From the NCBI GenBank assembly GCA_963792205.1, contig CAWBVI010000010.1, positions 32,891 through 96,890 on the forward strand: a stretch of 64,000 nt of DNA, in the 5' to 3' direction. Position 1 is the first letter of the stretch, and the number at the start of each line of letters is the position of its first letter. The stretch is from DATDAH01 sp963792205. GTDB taxonomy: Bacteria; Actinomycetota; Acidimicrobiia; Acidimicrobiales; DATDAH01. This document shows, in pieces, positions 8,880 through 17,116 of this stretch. A program made the position numbers and the translations under genes. The notes beneath the pieces were generated by a model. The model saw nothing but the letters and a program-made list of their open reading frames with translations. It did not search any database and was not told the DNA's origin.

Positions 8880-9737
8880 TCAGGTGCGCATGAAGACGTG
8901 GACCACGTAGACCCAGTGGCCGCGATGGGCGACGCCCGTGCCGACGTGGGAGTAGGGCCCGAGGATGTTGGCCCGGTGCCCGCTCGACTCCAGGAAGAGC
9001 TGGTGCATGCTGCCGAGGCTCGTGTGGTAGCCGACGTTCTCGGCGATGGCCTCCCAGCCGGCGGGAACGCCTGCGACGAGGTTGGAGTGCACGAGGTGGC
9101 CGATGGCGGCCAGGTGCTGGGCCCAGCTCTGGGCCTTGGCCGCCAGCTGGCGGTTCATGGCCAGCCCGCCGCGGTGGTTCGAGGACCGGGAGGCGTTGAT
9201 CTGCTTCTGGACCGTCAGCTGCTCGTCGCTGTAGAGCGGGCGGGTGACGCGGGCCCGGGTGACATCGACCGCGCCGCTGGAGAGCGAGCGGTTCCGCACG
9301 TTGACGCTGAACGAGGTCCCCAGCGGCACGGTGGTCCGGGCCGCGATCCGCACCCGCAGCACCTCCTGCGCATGGGAGGCGAGCGGCCCGACCTCGAAGG
9401 TCCCGGCCTTGACCTGGTTCGACACGTCGTGGCCCTCGAAGAGGTACTTGACCGAGAACCGGGAGGTGTGGCCGGACCCGTTCACGCGGAACGTGTCCTC
9501 CCCGGTCCCGTCGTTCTGGATGCCGACGAAGAAGTCCGCCACCCCCCGGGCCCCGATCCGGACCTCGACGGTCTGGTTGGCGGCGGTGTGGTTGTAGACG
9601 CCGTTGCCCCGGAACGCGGCGGCCTCGGAGTAGCGGATGAGCCCATCGGGCTGGAACTGCCCCGCGGCCGCGGCCGGCCCGGCGAGCACAACCAGGACGA
9701 CCACAGCCGCGGCCAGCGCGCGTCGGGAAGAGTTCAC
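8880..9737 (-). CDS. Secreted CAP-domain (SCP/PR-1) protein with a lineage-type N-terminal domain
   Basis: 285 residues. A signal peptide (MNSSRRALAAAVVVLVVLAG, cleavage near residue 25) is followed by a beta-rich domain at about 28-150 (QPDGLIRYS, GNGVYN, VGIQNDGTGEDTFRV, SRFSVKYLFEG, AGTFEVGPLA). A C-terminal CAP domain follows at about 165-285, with HSNLV, ENVGY, SSGHRANIL and HWVYVVHVFM carrying the conserved His/Glu site. CAP proteins in bacteria are extracellular, and several bind lipids or act on the envelope. The N-terminal domain closely resembles the C-terminal domain of the fibronectin-III protein at 29.7-31 kb, which suggests a shared surface-attachment or ligand module. Confidence 0.86.
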   Translation of the reverse strand: MNSSRRALAAAVVVLVVLAGPAAAAGQFQPDGLIRYSEAAAFRGNGVYNHTAANQTVEVRIGARGVADFFVGIQNDGTGEDTFRVNGSGHTSRFSVKYLFEGHDVSNQVKAGTFEVGPLASHAQEVLRVRIAARTTVPLGTSFSVNVRNRSLSSGAVDVTRARVTRPLYSDEQLTVQKQINASRSSNHRGGLAMNRQLAAKAQSWAQHLAAIGHLVHSNLVAGVPAGWEAIAENVGYHTSLGSMHQLFLESSGHRANILGPYSHVGTGVAHRGHWVYVVHVFMRT

Positions 9738-9794
9738 TCTGACTCGATCGGCGTCCCCTCGGTCGGCCTTGAGCCGAAGTTGTCGGGAGGCCGC

Positions 9795-10019
9795 TCAGCC
9801 GCGGCGGCGCAGGAGCCAACCCCCGAGGTTGGCGATGATCGCTCCCAGGACCGCCGCGATCACCAAGGCCAGCCAGAGGGGCATGGTGAGCTCGATCATC
9901 AGCCAGTTGAAGCGGACGTCTTCGGTGTTCTGGACCACGAAGGCGAGGAGGGCCACCGCGGCGACGACGAGGACGATGATGGCGCCGTTCCCCACCCCCC
10001 GACCTCGGTCATCGGCCAT
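9795..10019 (-). CDS. LapA (DUF1049)-like small membrane protein
   Basis: 74 residues with two predicted membrane spans (about 12-31 and 46-67) separated by the motif VVQNTEDVRFNWLMIE, which is the signature of LapA/DUF1049 proteins. It ends in a basic tail GGWLLRRRG. In enterobacteria, LapA partners LapB in envelope lipid homeostasis; in actinobacteria its role is not defined. The start at 10019 faces the divergent epimerase start at 10054, leaving a 34-nt shared promoter region. Confidence 0.82.
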   Translation of the reverse strand: MADDRGRGVGNGAIIVLVVAAVALLAFVVQNTEDVRFNWLMIELTMPLWLALVIAAVLGAIIANLGGWLLRRRG

Positions 10020-10053
10020 CGCCAGACTCTAGGACGCGCCCTAGCGTGAGTCG

Positions 10054-10950
10054 ATGGACGTGATCGTCACGGGGAGCAGCGGGCTGATCGGCACGGCGCT
10101 GGTCGACTCGCTCGAGGCCGACGGGCACCGCGTCCGCCGCCTCGTGCGCCGTGCGCCCTCCGCCGAGGGCGAGGTGCGCTGGGACCCGACGGGCGGTCAG
10201 ATCGACGCCGCGGGCCTCGACGGGGCGGACGCCGCGGTCAACCTCGCCGGCCCCGGCATCGGCGACAAGCGCTGGTCCGACGAACGCAAGCGGGACCTGC
10301 GGGAGGCCCGGGTCGAGGGCACGCGCCTCCTGGCCGAGGCCCTGGCCGGGCTCCCGACGCCGCCCGCCGTCCTGGTCTCCGGCTCGGCCATCGGGTACTA
10401 CGGCGACCGGGGCGACGAGCGGCTGACCGAGGAGAGCTCGGCGGGCGACGACTTCCTCGCCGAGCTGTGCCGCGACTGGGAGGCCGCGGCCGTGCCCGCT
10501 TCCGTGGAGGGGATCCGGGTGGCGACGATCCGCACCGGGATCGTGCTCGCGCCCGGCGGCGGCGCCCTCGAGCGGCTGCTGCCGCTGTTCAAGTTCGGGC
10601 TCGGCGGCCGGCTCGGCTCGGGCAACCAGTACTGGAGCTGGATCACGCTGGAGGACCAGGTCCGGGCGATCCGTCACCTCCTCGACCACGAGGTCGCCGG
10701 GCCGGTCAACCTCACCGCCCCGGGCCCGGTGACCAACAAGGAGCTCACCGAGGCGCTGGGCGACGTCCTGCACCGGCCGACGTTCGTGCCCGTCCCGCGG
10801 TTCGGGCCCAAGCTCCTGCTCGGGGGCGAGGCCACCGAGACCTTCCTCTACGCCTCGCAGCGCGTCTTCCCCACGGTGCTCGAGGGCGACGGCTTCGAGT
10901 TCCGTCAGGCCGACGTCGAGGCCGGCCTGCGGTCCGTGCTCGGAAAGTAG
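10054..10950 (+). CDS. TIGR01777-family NAD(P)-binding epimerase/SDR (YfcH-like)
   Basis: 298 residues of extended short-chain dehydrogenase fold. It begins with the nucleotide-binding glycine motif VTGSSGLIGTALVDSLEADG, has DAAVNLAGPGIGDKRW, ALVSGSAIGYYGDRGDE with the active-site Tyr, IRTGIVLAPGGGALERLLP and the TIGR01777 C-terminal domain (PVNLTAPGPVTNKELTEALG, PVPRFGPKLLLG, ASQRVFPTVLEGDGFEFR). The reaction of this family is not settled. The HAD-type phosphatase follows after 5 nt and is probably cotranscribed. Confidence 0.9.
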   Translation: MDVIVTGSSGLIGTALVDSLEADGHRVRRLVRRAPSAEGEVRWDPTGGQIDAAGLDGADAAVNLAGPGIGDKRWSDERKRDLREARVEGTRLLAEALAGLPTPPAVLVSGSAIGYYGDRGDERLTEESSAGDDFLAELCRDWEAAAVPASVEGIRVATIRTGIVLAPGGGALERLLPLFKFGLGGRLGSGNQYWSWITLEDQVRAIRHLLDHEVAGPVNLTAPGPVTNKELTEALGDVLHRPTFVPVPRFGPKLLLGGEATETFLYASQRVFPTVLEGDGFEFRQADVEAGLRSVLGK

Positions 10951-10955
10951 CGGCG

Positions 10956-11570
10956 ATGTCGGACCCGGTGGCCTCAGAGAGGTTCGTCGCCGCCTTCGAC
11001 TTCGACGGCACCATCACCCGGGGTGACACGCTCGTGCCCTTCCTGCGCCGCGTGGCCCGGCAACGGGGGGTGCGCGGAGCGTTCCTGACCGCGGCTCCGG
11101 CGCTGGTGGCTGGCGACCCCCGGGACGCCTACAAGGCGGCCGTGCTCGCCCGGGTGCTGGGCGGGCTGCCCGAGGCCACGCTGCGGAGCGAGGCGCGGGC
11201 CTACGGCGCGGCGCTGCCCGCCCAGTTCCGGCCCTCGGCCGTCGAACGCATCCGCTGGCACCAGGACCAGGGCCACGAGGTGGTCATCGTCTCGGCGTCG
11301 CTCCGGGCCTACCTGGACCCGGTCGCCGAGCACCTGGGCGTCGACGGCGTGTGCGCGGTCGAGCTGGAGGTGGGTGAGGACGGGCGGCTGACCGGGCGCA
11401 TGGTCGGGCCGAACTGCCGGGGCGCGGAGAAGGTCAACCGGCTGACGGCGTGGCTGGGGGATGTGCCCGCGGCCCGGCTGTGGGCCTACGGGAACTCCTC
11501 GGGGGACCGCGAGCTGCTGGCCGCCGCCCAGGAGCCGACCCGGGTCCGCCGCCGAGATGCTGAGCGATAG
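10956..11570 (+). CDS. HAD-IB family phosphatase (SerB-like)
   Basis: 204 residues. The four HAD motifs are present: FDFDGTITRGDT (nucleophile Asp and acid/base Asp), VIVSASLRAYL, a Lys in GAEKVNRL, and the YGNSSGDRELL acidic motif. The helical cap (FLRRVARQRGVRG onward) marks the IB subfamily, which acts on phosphoserine, glycerol-3-phosphate or lysophosphatidate-type substrates. The start is ATG 10956, 5 nt after the epimerase stop. The extreme C-terminus (PTRVRRRDAER) is more basic than usual for the family, so the last residues could be shifted by an indel. Confidence 0.85.
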   Translation: MSDPVASERFVAAFDFDGTITRGDTLVPFLRRVARQRGVRGAFLTAAPALVAGDPRDAYKAAVLARVLGGLPEATLRSEARAYGAALPAQFRPSAVERIRWHQDQGHEVVIVSASLRAYLDPVAEHLGVDGVCAVELEVGEDGRLTGRMVGPNCRGAEKVNRLTAWLGDVPAARLWAYGNSSGDRELLAAAQEPTRVRRRDAER

Positions 11571-11599
11571 GCGAGGCGACCTGGCAAGCACAGCGTGAT

Positions 11600-11618
11600 C
11601 GCCAAGCGCAGCTTGGCG
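11600..11618. terminator. Hairpin between convergent genes
   Basis: CGCCAAGC-GCA-GCTTGGCG is a perfect 8-bp stem with a 3-nt loop in the 72-nt gap between the convergent HAD phosphatase and SDR genes. There is no U-tract on either strand, as is common for actinobacterial terminators; it could serve both transcripts. Confidence 0.55.
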
Positions 11619-11642
11619 AATCGGGGTCATGCGCACCAGGCC

Positions 11643-12419
<777 letters not shown>

Positions 12420-12474
12420 GGCGCGGACGTTAGTGAGCACCCCTGCGGGCCCACGAACCGGCCGTGGGGCCCGC

Positions 12475-12507
12475 GGCCCCGCCCGAGCGCTGGGCTCGAG
12501 CGGGGCC
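12475..12507 (-). terminator. Strong hairpin after the M28 peptidase gene
   Basis: GGCCCCGCCCGAGC / GCTCGAGCGGGGCC can form a 14-bp stem with one mismatch around a 5-nt loop (12489-12493). It lies 8 nt beyond the peptidase stop codon on the minus strand. No clear U-run follows. Confidence 0.6.
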
Positions 12508-12514
12508 GATCCCC

Positions 12515-14035
12515 CTAGGCGGTCACGCTGTGACCGGTGCCCCCTTCGACGACGCGAGCGGTCGTCGACGACTCGGTGGCCGGCCGGGGCGGCAGGCGGT
12601 GCGTGCCCCAGTACCACGTGGTGTAGGCCACGGCGTCGGCCATCTGATCGAGCACCTCGGTGTTGACGTTGCCGATGGTGTCGCAGGCGGCGTGGTAGCA
12701 GGCGTCGTACGGCTCACCGGCGGTGCCGCCGTACACGGCAGCCTGCTCGGCGGTCTTCACTCCTTCGGCGCCGCTGAAGAGGCCACCGGCGGGGACGCCG
12801 ACGGCGATGAACGGGCCGTAGTCGCTGCGCCCGTCGAAGGCCGTGGGGTCGGTTGCCAGGCCCTGGTCGTCGAAGTAGCTCAGGAACGACTGCTCGATGA
12901 GATCGGAACCGTCCGGTCCGGCGGTGCCGGTGTCACTGCCATCACCGTCGTAGACGAAGCGGACGAAGTTCGTCGAGCCGAGCATGTCGAAGTTCAGGTT
13001 CAACGCGATGTCGCTGAGCTGGTCCTCGGTGAGGTTCGCCACGTAGTGGTCTGAGCCGAGGAGGCCGTTCTCCTCCGCCCCCCAGAAGGCGAAGCGGATG
13101 CGGTTGGTGAGCCCTTGGCCGTTGGGGCCGCGCTGGCCGCTACCCAGCGCCTCGGCGACCTCGAGGATGGAGGCCGAGCCGGAGCCGTTGTCGTTGATGC
13201 CGGGACCGGCCAGGACGCTGTCCAGGTGGCCGCCGACCACGACCGTGTGGTGCGGGTTGCCACCCCGGGTGTCGGCCAGCACGTTCCAGGTCTCGCGGAT
13301 CTCGGAGAAGGTGTCCGTGCCCAGGTGGATCTGGGTCGGGCCGGCTGCGACCTGGCTGGCCAGGGTGTTGCCGAGCGCGAAGCTGGCCATGACGACCGGG
13401 ACCGTGAACGGTCGGCCGAGCGCGGGGGTGAAGGCCTCTTGGCGGCCGGGCTGGCCCTCGTTGAAGAGGACGACGCCGGCGGCACCAGCCGCCTGGGCGT
13501 TGGCCACCTTGTCCTCGAAGAAGCAGGTCCCGCGCTGAATCAGGGCGATGTTGCCCGCCGTGAAGCCGGTGAAGTCTGCGGCTTCGCAACCCGAGGTGCT
13601 GCTCGGTTCCGGCGTGGGCGGCAGGACGAGGTCGATGGCCTGGAGCGCCGCGGTCACGTCGTCCGAGCCCGAGTACTCACCAAGGAAGTAGTCGGTCCCC
13701 TCGACGAAGGTCTGCGGCATCGGGCTGACCCGTTCGAACGTCGTGGGCCCGAGCTGCTGGAAGAAGGGGAAGGTGAACTCCTGCACCTGCGGGCGGTAGC
13801 CGGCGCGGCGCAGGCGGCGGACGACGTACTCGACGGAGTCCTCGTAGCCCGAGGTCCCGGAGGCCCGGGTGTCGTCGTTCTCGTCGCCGATCTCCTGGAG
13901 CTCTTCGAGGTGATCGACCACGCCGTCGACGTCGACGGTCGGCGGCCGGCTCGGTCGGGCATCGGCGGTCGGGACGAGTAGCCCCAGCACGGCGAGCGCG
14001 CCGATCAGCACGGTCGCAAGGGAACGCTTGGACAT
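12515..14035 (-). CDS. Secreted M28-family zinc aminopeptidase with PA domain insert
   Basis: 506 residues. MSKRSLATVLIGALAVLGLL forms a signal peptide with cleavage near ADARP. Then comes a helical propeptide-like part, a PA domain (about 130-240: GNIALIQRGTCFFEDKVANA, GAAGVVLFNEGQ) and the M28 catalytic domain. Zinc ligands are visible in VVVGGHLDSV, GINDNGSGSA, GAEENGLLGS, LNFDMLGS and CYHAACDTI, at about residues 270, 280, 319, 349 and 448. Such enzymes trim N-terminal residues of peptides outside the cell. ATG 14035 is preferred because the signal peptide begins there; ATG 14059 is also in frame. The gene starts beside the hairpin-repeat cassette and ends at its own hairpin. Confidence 0.92.
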   Translation of the reverse strand: MSKRSLATVLIGALAVLGLLVPTADARPSRPPTVDVDGVVDHLEELQEIGDENDDTRASGTSGYEDSVEYVVRRLRRAGYRPQVQEFTFPFFQQLGPTTFERVSPMPQTFVEGTDYFLGEYSGSDDVTAALQAIDLVLPPTPEPSSTSGCEAADFTGFTAGNIALIQRGTCFFEDKVANAQAAGAAGVVLFNEGQPGRQEAFTPALGRPFTVPVVMASFALGNTLASQVAAGPTQIHLGTDTFSEIRETWNVLADTRGGNPHHTVVVGGHLDSVLAGPGINDNGSGSASILEVAEALGSGQRGPNGQGLTNRIRFAFWGAEENGLLGSDHYVANLTEDQLSDIALNLNFDMLGSTNFVRFVYDGDGSDTGTAGPDGSDLIEQSFLSYFDDQGLATDPTAFDGRSDYGPFIAVGVPAGGLFSGAEGVKTAEQAAVYGGTAGEPYDACYHAACDTIGNVNTEVLDQMADAVAYTTWYWGTHRLPPRPATESSTTARVVEGGTGHSVTA

Positions 14036-14120
14036 GGAGGATTCTCTTTCTGACGACATGCCCGCGCCCCGCCCGCCTACCCCCCTGTCGACCCCCTCAT
14101 GCCCCACCCGGGTGACATTC

Positions 14121-14169
14121 GTTCTGGGCACTCCCAGTTGTTCCCTCGACAAGCCTCAGTACCCAGAAC
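14121..14169. repeat. 49-nt hairpin repeat, copy 1
   Basis: A 21-nt left arm starting GTTCTGGGCACTCCCAG, a 7-nt loop and a 21-nt right arm ending AGTACCCAGAAC. The outer 12 bp pair except for one G-to-A type change in this copy. Copy 2 begins exactly 61 nt downstream, after a 12-nt spacer. Confidence 0.9.
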
Positions 14170-14181
14170 CGGGTGACTTTC

Positions 14182-14230
14182 GTTCTGGGTACTCCCAGTT
14201 GTTCCCTCGACAAGCCTCAGTACCCAGAAC
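14182..14230. repeat. 49-nt hairpin repeat, copy 2
   Basis: Nearly identical to copy 1 but with perfect outer arms GTTCTGGGTACT / AGTACCCAGAAC. The pairing extends outwards into the flanks (ACTTTC on the left, GAAAGT on the right), giving an 18-bp perfect terminal inverted repeat. It lies upstream of the nuclease-like gene. Confidence 0.9.
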
Positions 14231-14243
14231 GAAAGTGTCACAG

Positions 14244-14260
14244 GTCATCTTAAAGATGAC
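14244..14260. promoter_or_regulatory. 17-nt perfect palindrome upstream of the nuclease-like gene
   Basis: GTCATCTT-A-AAGATGAC is a perfect inverted repeat with a 1-nt centre. It ends 3 nt before ATG 14264 and is richer in A/T than its surroundings. The position suggests an operator for autoregulation; a hairpin that hides the start is an alternative. Confidence 0.5.
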
Positions 14261-14263
14261 GGA

Positions 14264-15280
14264 ATGCATTGGGAACAACGGTTCAGTCTGAAAGCCAGCA
14301 CGCAGCACGGTCTCGTCGCCCGATTCCAGCTCCCGACGATCGGCTGCACGCACGACGACTGGTGGCACGCCCGAAGAAGCGGGCGCTGGGCGGCACGGAG
14401 TGAGCGGGTCCTGGCGTCCATCGGCACGCCGGTCACCGATGAGCAACGGGTCCAGGCCGCCGTGCTCGACGCCAGCCCGGGAGCCTTCCTGCATGATCGC
14501 TCAACGCTGGCCTGGCTCGGCATCGCCAGTGTCGACCTTCGACATATCCAAGTCGCTCGGCCCCGAGGCCTCACGGGCATGGAGACGTGTCTGGCGCAGG
14601 TGCATCGCCTTCGCTGCGTACGTGCGCACGACGTGTTCGTCGCCCGTGGTGTCGTGACCGAGACCGCGCTGCGCGCCATCTGGAGCGAGGCCGCTCGCTA
14701 CGCACGACCCGAGCTCGTCGACATCGGAGCCAAGAAGATCGGCGGCCTCCTCGACATCGCCAACCGGCTCCACCTGGTCACCTGGGAGGCGCTGGCCGAG
14801 AGCGTCGACGGGCTTCAGTGCCGAGGGCGGGCGGGAACGGTGCTGATGCGGGCCCTCGCCGAAGCTCGACCACCAGGCTCGAGCCCGACGGACAGTCGAC
14901 AGGAAGACCGATTCGAGGATCTTCTCTCGAACGCCGGCGAGCGGGGCTTTCGGCGCCAGCCCCACCTCGGGGGCCATGCACCGATCGGTCGCTGTGACTA
15001 CCGCGACGACCAGTTGCCGCTCGCGGTCGAGGTGAACAGCGAGCTGTACCACTCGACACCGACGGATCGGGAAGCCGACATCATCCGCTACGCGGCGCTC
15101 AACGACGCCGGCTTCACCGTGGGCGTCGGCTGGGAGAAGGACCTCTGGTCACGCCCTCCGGCCATCCTCACCATGGTGCGCGAGGCCCGGCAGGCTGCGT
15201 CGGCTCGCGTTCCGGTTGTGATCCACTCGGCAGGCTGCCCCTGGCCGGATCCGCTTCCATCGACCCACCAGCGACTCTGA
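14264..15280 (+). CDS. DUF559-like (Vsr-fold) nuclease-type protein with AbiEi-like N-terminus
   Basis: 338 residues. The C-terminal third reads RFEDLLSNAGERGFRRQ, then PIGRCDYRDDQLPLAVEVNS and ELYHSTPTDREADIIRYAAL. The E, D and E-x-V pattern in this order is that of the DUF559/very-short-patch-repair PD-(D/E)XK fold. The N-terminal two thirds, with the LHDRSTLAWLGI and HDVFVARGVVT segments, resemble the actinobacterial proteins annotated as type IV toxin-antitoxin AbiEi-like regulators with a DUF559 tail. The function of that family is not established. No ribosome site is obvious, and an internal start is possible. Two 49-nt hairpin repeats lie on each side, and a palindrome sits just before the start. 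Codon use is less extreme in GC than the neighbours, which would fit acquisition. Confidence 0.65.
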   Translation: MHWEQRFSLKASTQHGLVARFQLPTIGCTHDDWWHARRSGRWAARSERVLASIGTPVTDEQRVQAAVLDASPGAFLHDRSTLAWLGIASVDLRHIQVARPRGLTGMETCLAQVHRLRCVRAHDVFVARGVVTETALRAIWSEAARYARPELVDIGAKKIGGLLDIANRLHLVTWEALAESVDGLQCRGRAGTVLMRALAEARPPGSSPTDSRQEDRFEDLLSNAGERGFRRQPHLGGHAPIGRCDYRDDQLPLAVEVNSELYHSTPTDREADIIRYAALNDAGFTVGVGWEKDLWSRPPAILTMVREARQAASARVPVVIHSAGCPWPDPLPSTHQRL

Positions 15281-15299
15281 GAACCCGCCACTGACTCCG

Positions 15300-15348
15300 G
15301 TTCTGGGTACTCAGGCTTGTGTCCTCGACAAACCTCAGTACCCAGAAC
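15300..15348. repeat. 49-nt hairpin repeat, copy 3
   Basis: Same element downstream of the nuclease-like gene. The 21-nt arms pair at 19 of 21 positions around the 7-nt loop GTCCTCG. The inner part of the stem differs from copies 1 and 2 and pairs better, as if the two pairs evolved separately while keeping the same terminal 12 bp. Confidence 0.9.
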
Positions 15349-15360
15349 GGAACGCACGCG

Positions 15361-15410
15361 GTTCTGGGTACTCACGCTTGTGTCCTCGACAAACCTCAGT
15401 ACCCAGAAGC
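15361..15410. repeat. 49/50-nt hairpin repeat, copy 4
   Basis: Starts 61 nt after copy 3, the same period as copies 1-2. The right arm has one extra G (CCCAGAAGC instead of CCCAGAAC). The HyuB stop codon follows 48 nt later. Confidence 0.88.
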
Positions 15411-15457
15411 GGAACGCCGTCCGATCCGGTGACTCGGATTTGTGCACAAGACAAGCG

Positions 15458-17116
15458 TCAATCGCCGGGACGGCGGGGCTTGGTGCGGCGGTCGGGGCCG
15501 TAGCCGCCGCCGCCGGGGGTCCTCAGGCGGAGGACGTCGCCGGGCTTCAGGTGGACGGTGACCTTGTCGCCGAGGCGTTCGGCGTGGGCCTCGTCGCCAC
15601 CGGGCAAGAGCCAGTTCTCACCCACGGCGCCCGGACCCCCACCTTCGAGGCCCCAGGGCGGGAACAGCCGGCGCTCGGTGATGAGCGACACCGTGGCCTT
15701 GGTCAGCACCTCGAGGTCCCGCTCGATGCCGTCGCCGCCCCGCTGGCGCCCCCGGCCGCCACTCCCCTCCCGCAGCCGCAGCCGGCGCACCCGCAGGGGG
15801 AAGGCCCGCTCCAGCGCCTCGATGGGCGTGTTGCGGGTGTTGGTCATCCCGGTGTGGACGCCGTTCATGCCCGGTCGGTCGGGCCGGGCGCCCTGCCCGC
15901 CGGCCACGGTCTCGTAGTAGACCCAGCCCTCGCCGCCGATCAGCACGTTGTTCATCGTCCCCTGCGACGCCGCCGCCACCCGCCCGGGGACGACCTGGGC
16001 CAGGGCACCCAGGCACACGTCGGCGATGCGCTGGCTGACCTCGACGTTGCCGGCGCCGACGGCCACCGGCGGCTGGGCCGCCACCAGCGTGCCGGGCGGG
16101 GCGATCACCGTCACCGGCCGCATCGAGCCGCCGACGCCCTCGAGGTCGGGCACGACCGCCGCCCGCAGCGCGTACGCCACCGCACTCCGGGTGACGGCCT
16201 CCACGGCGTTGACGTTGCCGGGCCGCTGCTCGTCGGTGCCGCTGAAGTCGAAGGTGATCTCGTCGCCCGCCACCCGGACGCACACGTAGATCGTCGCCGC
16301 CGCGTTCTGCTCCGGCCGCGGCCCGGTCGAGTCGAGCACGTCGGTGAAGTCCCACTCCCCGTCGGGCAGGTCGACCAGCGCGGCCCGCATGCGGCGCTCG
16401 CCGTAGGCCACGACCTCGTGCCACGGCCGGCCCGCCTCGCCCGCCAGCCGGTCCCGGCCGACGACGTTGGCGCCCCACTGGGCGTCGAGGTCACCCCGCC
16501 GCTCGTCGGGCGTCCGGCTGCTGGCCACGATGACCTCCCGGACGTCGCTCGTCAGCCGCACCGGCGGCAGCCGCAGCCCCTCCTGCTGGATCTCGACGGC
16601 GTCGGGCGGGATCGACCCCGGCGTGGCCCCGCCCAGGTCGGCGTGGTGGGCCCGGTTGGCCACCCAGCCGACCAGCTCGCCGTCGACGTGGCAGGGGGCG
16701 ACGACGGTGATGTCGTTCAGGTGGGTACCGCCGGCGAAGGGGTCGTTGAGCACGATCTGCTCACCGGGCTCGATCTCGTCGCCGAAGGCGTCGATGGCGG
16801 CGGCCACAGCGGCGGGCATGGACCCCACGTGGACCGGGATGTGCTCGGCCTGGACCAGCAGCTCCCCGTCCGCCGCGAACAGCGCGGCCGAGCAGTCGGC
16901 CCGCTCCTTGATGTTGGGGCTGAAGGCGGCCCGCCGCAGCACGGCGCCCATCTCCTCGGCGATCCCCGTCAGCCGCGACACCAGCACCTGCAGCTCGGCG
17001 GCATCCAGCCCCGGGCCGTGGTCGACCCTCGGCTCGAGGTGCCGGGCCGCCGCCGCCTCGGCCCGCAGCTCGAGCTCGCCCTCCTCCTCCAGCTCTTCGG
17101 GGTCGACGTCGGTCAT
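15458..17116 (-). CDS. hyuB: Hydantoinase/oxoprolinase subunit B (HyuB)
   Basis: 552 residues of the hydantoinase B/oxoprolinase family. Diagnostic stretches are RAAFSPNIKERADCSAALF, GEQIVLNDPFAGGTHLNDIT and GWVANRAHHADLGGATPGSI near the N-terminus, then ITFDFSGTDEQRPGNVNA, ASQGTMNNVLIGG and the C-terminal GGGGYGPDRRTK. With HyuA it forms an ATP-dependent enzyme that opens five-membered lactam or imide rings (hydantoins, 5-oxoproline) or carboxylates ketones, depending on the subfamily. Its ATG overlaps the HyuA stop (17113-17116), so the subunits are translationally coupled in the order A then B on the minus strand. The exact substrate cannot be decided here. Confidence 0.92.
   Translation of the reverse strand: MTDVDPEELEEEGELELRAEAAAARHLEPRVDHGPGLDAAELQVLVSRLTGIAEEMGAVLRRAAFSPNIKERADCSAALFAADGELLVQAEHIPVHVGSMPAAVAAAIDAFGDEIEPGEQIVLNDPFAGGTHLNDITVVAPCHVDGELVGWVANRAHHADLGGATPGSIPPDAVEIQQEGLRLPPVRLTSDVREVIVASSRTPDERRGDLDAQWGANVVGRDRLAGEAGRPWHEVVAYGERRMRAALVDLPDGEWDFTDVLDSTGPRPEQNAAATIYVCVRVAGDEITFDFSGTDEQRPGNVNAVEAVTRSAVAYALRAAVVPDLEGVGGSMRPVTVIAPPGTLVAAQPPVAVGAGNVEVSQRIADVCLGALAQVVPGRVAAASQGTMNNVLIGGEGWVYYETVAGGQGARPDRPGMNGVHTGMTNTRNTPIEALERAFPLRVRRLRLREGSGGRGRQRGGDGIERDLEVLTKATVSLITERRLFPPWGLEGGGPGAVGENWLLPGGDEAHAERLGDKVTVHLKPGDVLRLRTPGGGGYGPDRRTKPRRPGD

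Noticed and set aside
14121..14230. Two near-identical 49-nt units with a 12-nt spacer, which could suggest a CRISPR array
   Set aside because: Only two units per side, spacers of 12 nt are far too short, the repeats are full hairpins, and there are no cas genes.
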